Source: Mycobacterium sp. (GTDB lineage: Bacteria > Actinomycetota > Actinomycetes > Mycobacteriales > Mycobacteriaceae). Taken from it: DNA of 64,000 bases. Position 1 is the first letter of the stretch. Every line of letters begins with the position of its first letter. A program made the translations under genes and the position numbers. This document shows, in pieces, positions 59,047 to 64,000 of the stretch. Location of the stretch: contig JAOPWC010000174.1 in assembly GCA_025965895.1 (NCBI GenBank), positions 1 through 64,000 of the forward strand, given 5' to 3'. The notes below the pieces were generated by a model. That model was given only the letters and a program-made list of their open reading frames with translations. It made no database searches and had not been told where the DNA came from.

Positions 59047-60078
59047 ATGAAGGTCGGCGCGCTGATCGACCCCCAGTCCCCGGGCGCCCAGAAGTTTGCG
59101 ATAGCCGCGGAGCGCGTCGGGGTCGCGTCGTTGTGGGTACCGGAAGTCTGGGGCTACGACGCACTCACCGGCCTGGCCTAGCTGGCGGCCGCGACGTCGT
59201 CGATCGGCTTGGGCACGTTCGTGGTGCAGTTGGGCTCGCGAAGCCCGGCGTTGCTCGCCACGTCGGCCCTGAGCCTGCAGGAGCTGTCGGGCGGCAGATT
59301 CATGTTGGGCGTGGGCACGTCCGGGCCTCGGGTCATGGAGGGCTGGCACGGTGTGCGGTTTCGAAGGCCGGTGCAGACCACGCGCGAGACCATCGAGATC
59401 GTCCGGATCGTCAGTCGCGCCGACCGGCTGGAACACCCGGGCGAGATCTACCCGCTGCCGTTGCCGAACAGCAGCGGCGCCGCCCTGCGGCCGATGGTGC
59501 GGCCCGCGCATGTCCCGGTGTACGTGGCGGCGATGGGTCCACCGAATCTGCGCCTGACCGGTGAGGTGGCCGACGGTTGGTTGGGCAATGCGTTCATTCC
59601 GGAGGCGGCGGAGGTTTTTCTGCGCCCATTGCGGGAAGGAGCTGAGCGGGCCGGCCGCATGTTGGCCGATCTCGACCTCGTCGCCCCGGTCGCCGTCGAA
59701 ATCCACCATGACGAAGAAACAGCCCAGGTCGCGGCCCGCCGCCACGCCGACGGATACGCGTTCACAATCGGTGCGATGGGAGCAGACGGCCGCAACTTTT
59801 ACAACGACGCGTTCACCCGGCTGGGCTACGGGGCGGAAGTCGGCATCGTGGCCGAGCTGTGGCAGGCGGGCAAGCGCGACGAGGCCCGCCAGGCGGTGCC
59901 GATCGACCTGGGCCGCCTGACGAATCTGGTCGGCACACCAGAGGCAATCGTCGAAAGGGTGCGCGGGTACCGCGAGGCCGGGATCACGACGTTGCTCGCC
60001 AAGCTGGAAGGCGACCACGCTGATCAACTGGCGACGCTCGAGCGGCTCATCACGATCGTCAGCGCATCGGCGTCCTAG
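59047..60078 (+). pseudogene. LLM-class F420-type oxidoreductase with in-frame amber stop
   Basis: The frame starts MKVGALIDPQSPGAQKFA at ATG 59047 and runs as a luciferase-like F420-dependent oxidoreductase: LWVPEVWGYDALTGLA, then TAG at 59179-59181, then LAAATSSIGLGTFVVQLGSR, RPVQTTRETIEIVRIV, YVAAMGPPNLRLTGEVADGW and on to a stop at 60078. Frame and homology are perfect on both sides, about 343 codons in all. It is either a recent one-base nonsense mutation or a sequencing error. A GTG restart near 59209 would lose the first ~54 residues, including a beta-strand of the barrel. Confidence 0.8.
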
Positions 60079-60238
60079 AGCGTGCCGGTCACCGGCATTC
60101 TCTCTGGCCGCGCCGACGTCGCTGCTCGCGCTCGATCACGATCCGTCACACATCGACTGCTACCGAGAGCAAGGCGAGGACGGTTGCCGTGCTGTCCGGT
60201 GAGTGGCATGCCGAGCCCGGCGACCTGATCCAGGGCTT

Positions 60239-61285
60239 CTACGGCGTTCGGCGGAGAGCGCCCGGCGTCAGGAGGATTTTGCAGTGGTGCTCGGGCTGGC
60301 GGAGTTGTACGAACGCGTCTGCCGCGTCCTCGAGTCCCCACATCGCGGTGATGAACGGTCCGACATCAACTGTGCCCTCGACGATCCATCGGAACGCCTG
60401 GGCGAATTCATCCACCCGGTAGGCGAACACGAAGCGCAACGCCAGTTCTTTGGCCGTGGCGATCATCGGGTGGATGGTGTCGGGCTGATTGCATACGCCG
60501 ACAATCACCATGCGGCTGTGCGGTACCGCCGAATTGATCACGGTCTGCAACATCTCCGGCACACCAACGCACTCGAACACCACTGTGTTTGCCCGCCGCG
60601 ATGTCTCGAGCAGAGGTGACGGCGGCAGCGCGGGGCCGGCGAGGTCCGCCCATTTCGTGTAGGGACTGGTTTCCGCCGGATCGATCACAACGTCCGCACC
60701 GATCTGTTCGGCGAGCGCGCGCCGACCGGGCGAGAAGTCGGCCGCTACCACGGGGCCGTGACCGGCCGCCTTCAATGACGCGATAACCGCCATGCCGACA
60801 GGTCCGCATCCCACCACCAATGCCACATCACCCGCCTGCATCTCTGCCGCGCCGGCGGCGTGCAGACCGACCGCGAGGGGCTCGGCTAAGGCAGCGTGTT
60901 CGACCTGAACCCCGTCGGGTACGGAAACGAGCCTGCTCTCTTCGAGGACCATCAGGTCAGCCAGACCGCCTGTGGCCGCAGGCGACAAGCCGACAAGCTG
61001 AGGTCCATCCGCAGTGTCCAGGTACGGGATCGAGGTCACGATGGAGCCCGGGGCCAGCCGACGATCGGCGGCCGGCCCGAAATCGACAACCTCCCCGACG
61101 AACTCGTGGCCAAGGACGATTGGGGGCATCAGATCCGGCATCGCGGCCTGCGACTCGACCAAGTGGAGGTCCGAGCCACAGATCCCACACGCGATCGGAG
61201 CGACGAGCACGTGACCGAGAGCAGGTACGGGGTCTTCGACCTCTTCCAATCCCACCGCGCCGCCCCGCGCAACCACTGCTCGCAC
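60239..61285 (-). CDS. Zinc-type medium-chain alcohol dehydrogenase
   Basis: A 348-residue MDR. Catalytic zinc ligands are visible in ACGICGSDLHLV (Cys) and VLGHEFVGEV (His, Glu). The structural-zinc four-Cys lobe is missing, replaced by GSIVTSIPYLDTADGPQLVG. The Rossmann motif is VVGCGPVGMAVIASLKA, with EPLAVGLHAA before it. Substrate unknown: zinc MDRs oxidise various alcohols, polyols or threonine. GGAGG lies just before ATG 61285. It stands alone, divergent from the WS/DGAT gene; the 5' gap is 386 bases. Confidence 0.82.
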   Translation of the reverse strand: MRAVVARGGAVGLEEVEDPVPALGHVLVAPIACGICGSDLHLVESQAAMPDLMPPIVLGHEFVGEVVDFGPAADRRLAPGSIVTSIPYLDTADGPQLVGLSPAATGGLADLMVLEESRLVSVPDGVQVEHAALAEPLAVGLHAAGAAEMQAGDVALVVGCGPVGMAVIASLKAAGHGPVVAADFSPGRRALAEQIGADVVIDPAETSPYTKWADLAGPALPPSPLLETSRRANTVVFECVGVPEMLQTVINSAVPHSRMVIVGVCNQPDTIHPMIATAKELALRFVFAYRVDEFAQAFRWIVEGTVDVGPFITAMWGLEDAADAFVQLRQPEHHCKILLTPGALRRTP

Positions 61286-61671
61286 GGTCGGACCTCCTTG
61301 CAGTCAATCCGTACCGAAGACGTTACCGTGCCTTCGGCGCCGCAGGTCTGCATCTCCCGAGCAGGCCCTCGACCTGACCGGCACACCGTCAGCGGGTCAT
61401 GTGTTGTCCCCGTCATGGTCGAGCGGATCGTGGCCATCTCCGAGCACATGCGTAACCGCTATAGCGGCAAGTCAGCACGGATTGCCGCCGCCTCTGGTTC
61501 GCGAATGCGCTCCGACGTCGTGACAAAAGCTCATGGACGGATTCAAGCAGTCGGCCGGACAACGAATCGGCCTAAATGGCCAGATCACGTCGACAACAGT
61601 GGTTCGATGGAGCCATCAAACGCGGGAGGTCGCCGACGCCACGCGTGGGTCGTCGAACAGGCGAGGTGGGT
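61286..61671. other. Intergenic region between dehydrogenase and WS/DGAT gene
   Basis: About 386 bases with no convincing gene. It holds the two divergent promoters; I see no clear DosR box despite the family link of the acyltransferase to dormancy lipid storage. Confidence 0.45.
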
Positions 61672-63108
61672 GTGAAGCGACTCAACGGCATGGACGCCAT
61701 GCTGCTGTACAGCGAGACACCCAACTTGCACACGCACACGTTGAAGGTGGCGATCGTCAACGCCGCAGATTTCGACGGCGAATTCAGTTTCGACCTGTTT
61801 CGCCAGACGTTGCGGCGACGACTGCACCTGCTGGACCCGCTGCGCTACCGGCTGGTCGATATCCCGTTCCGGTTGCACCATCCGATGTGGTTGGAGAACT
61901 GCGAGATCGATCTCGACTACCACCTACGGCGGGTGCGGATACCGAGTCCGGGAACTCGCCGAGAGCTTGACGAGGTCGTCGGCCAGCTCGCCGGCACTCC
62001 GCTGGACCGCAGCCGCCCGCTCTGGGAGTTCCACTTCGCCGAGGGGATGGCCGAGGACCGGTTCGCGATGATCGGCAAGGTGCACCACACGTTGGCCGAC
62101 GGGGTGGCTTCGGCCAACCTTCTCGCCCGGTTGATGGATCTCGCGGGGTCGGCGCGGGATCACGGCGACGACTATGCCGCCTGCTCTGCACCGTCGGCGG
62201 CCGAGTTGTTGCGGGCGGCCGGGCGGGACCACGTGAGACAGGTCGCCGCTCTGCCGGGGCTGATAACCGACGCCGCGCGTGGCGTATCGCGGGTGCGCCG
62301 AAGCCCGCGGGAACCGCGGAATCACCCCGACATGGCGAAAGCGCTCGACGCGCCACCGACATTTCTCAACCATGTGGTGTCACCGGTGAGGACCTTCGCC
62401 ACCGCCGCGCTGTCGCTGGCTGAAGTCAAGGAAACCGCTAAACACCTCGCTGTCACCTTTAACGACATTGTCCTGGCCACGGCCGCGGGAGGATTGCGAG
62501 AACTTTTGTTGCGCTATGACGGCAGGGCCGACAGGCCGATCCTCGCCTCGGTGCCGGTCAGCACCGACAGATCACCGAACCGCATCACCGGCAACGAAAT
62601 CAGCGGCTTCATGGTGTCGCTGCCCGTGCACATCGATGACCCGCTGGAGCGAGTGCGGCTGACGTCGTTGGCCAGCGCTCGCGCGAAGGACGTCCATGAA
62701 CTGCTTGGTCCGACACTGCAGGGCAGGATGATGGAGTACCTCCCGCCGCCGCTGGCTCCGGCCTTATTCCGTTGGCTGTCAACCCGCGCGGCTCAGAACA
62801 AGTTGATGAATGTGGCGGTCTCAAACGTGCCCGGACCACGGGAGCGCGGCAATTTCGGCGGCGCTCCGGTGACTGAGATCTACTCGGTGGGAGTGCTTTC
62901 GGCGGGGAGCGCGTTCAACATGACGGTCTGGAGTTACGTCGACCAGGTGGACATCGCCGTGCTGTCCGACGACCAGACCTTCAACGATGTTCATGAAGCG
63001 ACGGACGCGATGATCCATGCCTTCGCCGAAATTCGCCGCGCCGCAGGCCTGTCCGCAGATCTGGCCCCGGTCGGGACGGCGATGGCCCCGGCCAGTGCGG
63101 CCGGCTGA
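61672..63108 (+). CDS. WS/DGAT-family acyltransferase (triacylglycerol/wax ester synthase)
   Basis: The 478-residue enzyme transfers an acyl-CoA group to diacylglycerol or a long-chain alcohol to store lipid. Catalytic motif HHxxxDG is at KVHHTLADGVASANLL (~140). Other marks are LNGMDAMLLYSETPN at the start, PLDRSRPLWEFHF, the SNVPGPRE motif (~384) and the C-terminal domain FNMTVWSYVDQVDIAVL. The start is GTG 61672, with GAGGTGGG just before it; a longer frame is open upstream. M. tuberculosis tgs1 lies beside the dosR genes; here a relative lies 8-9 kb from devRS. Confidence 0.88.
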   Translation: MKRLNGMDAMLLYSETPNLHTHTLKVAIVNAADFDGEFSFDLFRQTLRRRLHLLDPLRYRLVDIPFRLHHPMWLENCEIDLDYHLRRVRIPSPGTRRELDEVVGQLAGTPLDRSRPLWEFHFAEGMAEDRFAMIGKVHHTLADGVASANLLARLMDLAGSARDHGDDYAACSAPSAAELLRAAGRDHVRQVAALPGLITDAARGVSRVRRSPREPRNHPDMAKALDAPPTFLNHVVSPVRTFATAALSLAEVKETAKHLAVTFNDIVLATAAGGLRELLLRYDGRADRPILASVPVSTDRSPNRITGNEISGFMVSLPVHIDDPLERVRLTSLASARAKDVHELLGPTLQGRMMEYLPPPLAPALFRWLSTRAAQNKLMNVAVSNVPGPRERGNFGGAPVTEIYSVGVLSAGSAFNMTVWSYVDQVDIAVLSDDQTFNDVHEATDAMIHAFAEIRRAAGLSADLAPVGTAMAPASAAG

Positions 63109-63166
63109 ACGATCAGCTTTGAAGCGGATCAGATCCCGTTGCCCGGACGCGCCGGGGCGGCGACAG

Positions 63167-63637
63167 ATGCCGCACGGCTCAATCGGATCGGTAGCCGACG
63201 GGCATCGCGTCAGATTCGTTGGGCGAATACCATCCGCCGTCGTCTTCACTGTCGCCTGCCTCGGCGGGTGCTCACCCCACCAGCAAGCGCCGAGTCCACC
63301 CGTGGCCCGGGTGATGATCAACGGAAGCGACGCCATGAGTACGAACGTTCTCAAGTGCACTCAATTGCAATGGTCCTGGATGATTGGCATCGGCGACGAA
63401 GCCTCCGGCGCCACGGTGACGATTGACGAAAGAGCTGAGACGCCCACCGCCAAGTCGGTCCATATCCGCAATATCGGCAACTTCACCGGCATCTACTCCG
63501 AAGGCGACGGCGGCAACGCCACGGCGAACTTTGCCCGCGAAACATTTACCGTCGCCGGTACCGCCGACGGTCTTAACACCGACGACCCCAACCAACCGGC
63601 TCAAGCATCCTTCAAGATCGTCGTGAGATGCTGGTAG
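63167..63637 (+). CDS. LpqH (19-kDa antigen)-like lipoprotein
   Basis: The 156-residue protein has a signal peptide with lipobox (SAVVFTVACLGGC, Cys at ~35), a Pro/Gln linker and a mature LpqH domain: MINGSDAMSTNVLKCTQLQW, SWMIGIGDEASGATVTIDE, KSVHIRNIGNFTGIYSEG, ATANFARETFTVAGTADGLN and a last FKIVVRC. Two cysteines (CTQLQW, VVRCW) can form the family disulfide. The start at ATG 63167 gives a longer n-region than usual; alternatives lack ATG/GTG. It is 58 bases after the acyltransferase stop on the same strand. Function: surface lipoprotein, often immunogenic. Confidence 0.82.
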   Translation: MPHGSIGSVADGHRVRFVGRIPSAVVFTVACLGGCSPHQQAPSPPVARVMINGSDAMSTNVLKCTQLQWSWMIGIGDEASGATVTIDERAETPTAKSVHIRNIGNFTGIYSEGDGGNATANFARETFTVAGTADGLNTDDPNQPAQASFKIVVRCW

Positions 63638-63719
63638 GAGCTTCATCGAAAGCCGAACCTGATGATCCGGGGGCCGATCACCGCACCATCCGCACAAGGA
63701 CTCCGCGTCGTCTGGCGTC

Positions 63720-64000
63720 TCAGGCTGGTGGGCGGGACATGCACTGCGCGAGGTACAACGCCTCGCCCAGCCTGTCCATCAGCTCCAACTGCGTTTGCAA
63801 GTAGTCGATGTGGGTTTCTTCGTCGGCCATGATCCGCTCGAGCAGCCCCGCGCTCGTGGAGTCCTGCTTATCCCGGCACATGACGATTCCCGGCTTCAGC
63901 CTCTCGACGACATCCAGTTCGATGGCCAGGTCGCTTTCGAACTGTTCGCGAAGTGTCTGGCCGACGTTTAAGGAGAACAGTCGTTGGTAGTTGGGCAACC
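63720..64000 (-). CDS. bfrA: Bacterioferritin, C-terminal part (runs off window)
   Basis: Only the last 93 residues are in the window, ending at TGA/TAG position 63720. They read PNYQRLFSLNVGQTLREQFE, then LAIELDVVERLKPGIVMCRD, SAGLLERIMADEETHIDYLQ and QLELMDRLGEALYLAQCMS, matching the C-terminal half of BfrA (159 residues), with the ferroxidase Glu and His in DEETHIDYL. The N-terminus and the axial heme Met lie beyond base 64000. Iron storage as a 24-mer with heme. Assignment to bfrA over bfrB rests on the ending and the Cys. Confidence 0.88.
   Translation of the reverse strand, partial: LPNYQRLFSLNVGQTLREQFESDLAIELDVVERLKPGIVMCRDKQDSTSAGLLERIMADEETHIDYLQTQLELMDRLGEALYLAQCMSRPPA

Noticed and set aside
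61286..61671. DosR box before the WS/DGAT gene
   Set aside because: I looked for GGGAC...GTCCC pairs and found none with the right spacing.

Overview
The window is GC-rich actinobacterial DNA and almost certainly a Mycobacterium (probably Mycolicibacterium-type) chromosome. Diagnostic genes are a single-chain type I fatty acid synthase with acpS, an antigen 85 mycolyltransferase, LpqH-type and LdtB-type lipoproteins, a DevR/DevS (DosR/DosS) pair, a WS/DGAT acyltransferase and DUF6131 micro-proteins. From memory of M. tuberculosis gene order, about 3.9-45 kb follows the Rv2495c-Rv2525c block, with insertions and losses.

Layout. 0-3 kb: end of an IS5-type element, a DapB-fold oxidoreductase, a decayed small gene and an antigen 85 protein. 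3.1-12.8 kb: a crotonase-fold protein, then the branched-chain amino-acid degradation block: bkdA-bkdB-bkdC (minus), acyl-CoA dehydrogenase, biotin-dependent carboxylase accA1/accD1, and a divergent TetR regulator with a paired operator. 12.8-20.0 kb: a block absent from that place in M. tuberculosis. It holds two tandem DUF6131 proteins, a small membrane protein, and an operon of a GCS2/ATP-grasp fusion ligase, an AsnB-type amidotransferase and an S9 peptidase, which looks like an uncharacterised small-peptide or osmolyte pathway. 20-27.7 kb: the conserved backbone returns (MmpS-like protein, MFS, SDR, a deleted HerA-like ATPase pseudogene, orn, tRNA-His, ldtB, tRNA-Lys, DUF3618), interrupted after tRNA-His by about 1.2 kb of atypical, almost gene-free DNA. 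28.1-32 kb: a plus-strand operon of an LDH/MDH-family dehydrogenase, DUF1275 membrane protein, OmpR-type regulator and histidine kinase. 32.1-44.9 kb: bcp, M20 peptidase, acpS-fas and the Tat-exported DUF1906 protein.

45-64 kb is accessory DNA: a MerR regulator divergent from a diiron protein and Baeyer-Villiger-type flavoprotein, a double VOC protein, DevR-DevS-USP with DosR-like boxes, a Ser/Thr kinase, LtrA, XRE, DUF1345, a zinc-type dehydrogenase, WS/DGAT, an LpqH-like lipoprotein and the end of bacterioferritin. This part is rich in broken genes: two F420-type oxidoreductase pseudogenes, a class V aminotransferase reduced to its two ends, LuxR and hydrolase remnants, and a shortened SRPBCC protein.

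Gene functions are assigned by reading motifs and family resemblance; no database search was run. Starts were moved from the longest reading frame where a ribosome-binding site, gene overlap or family length argued for it.
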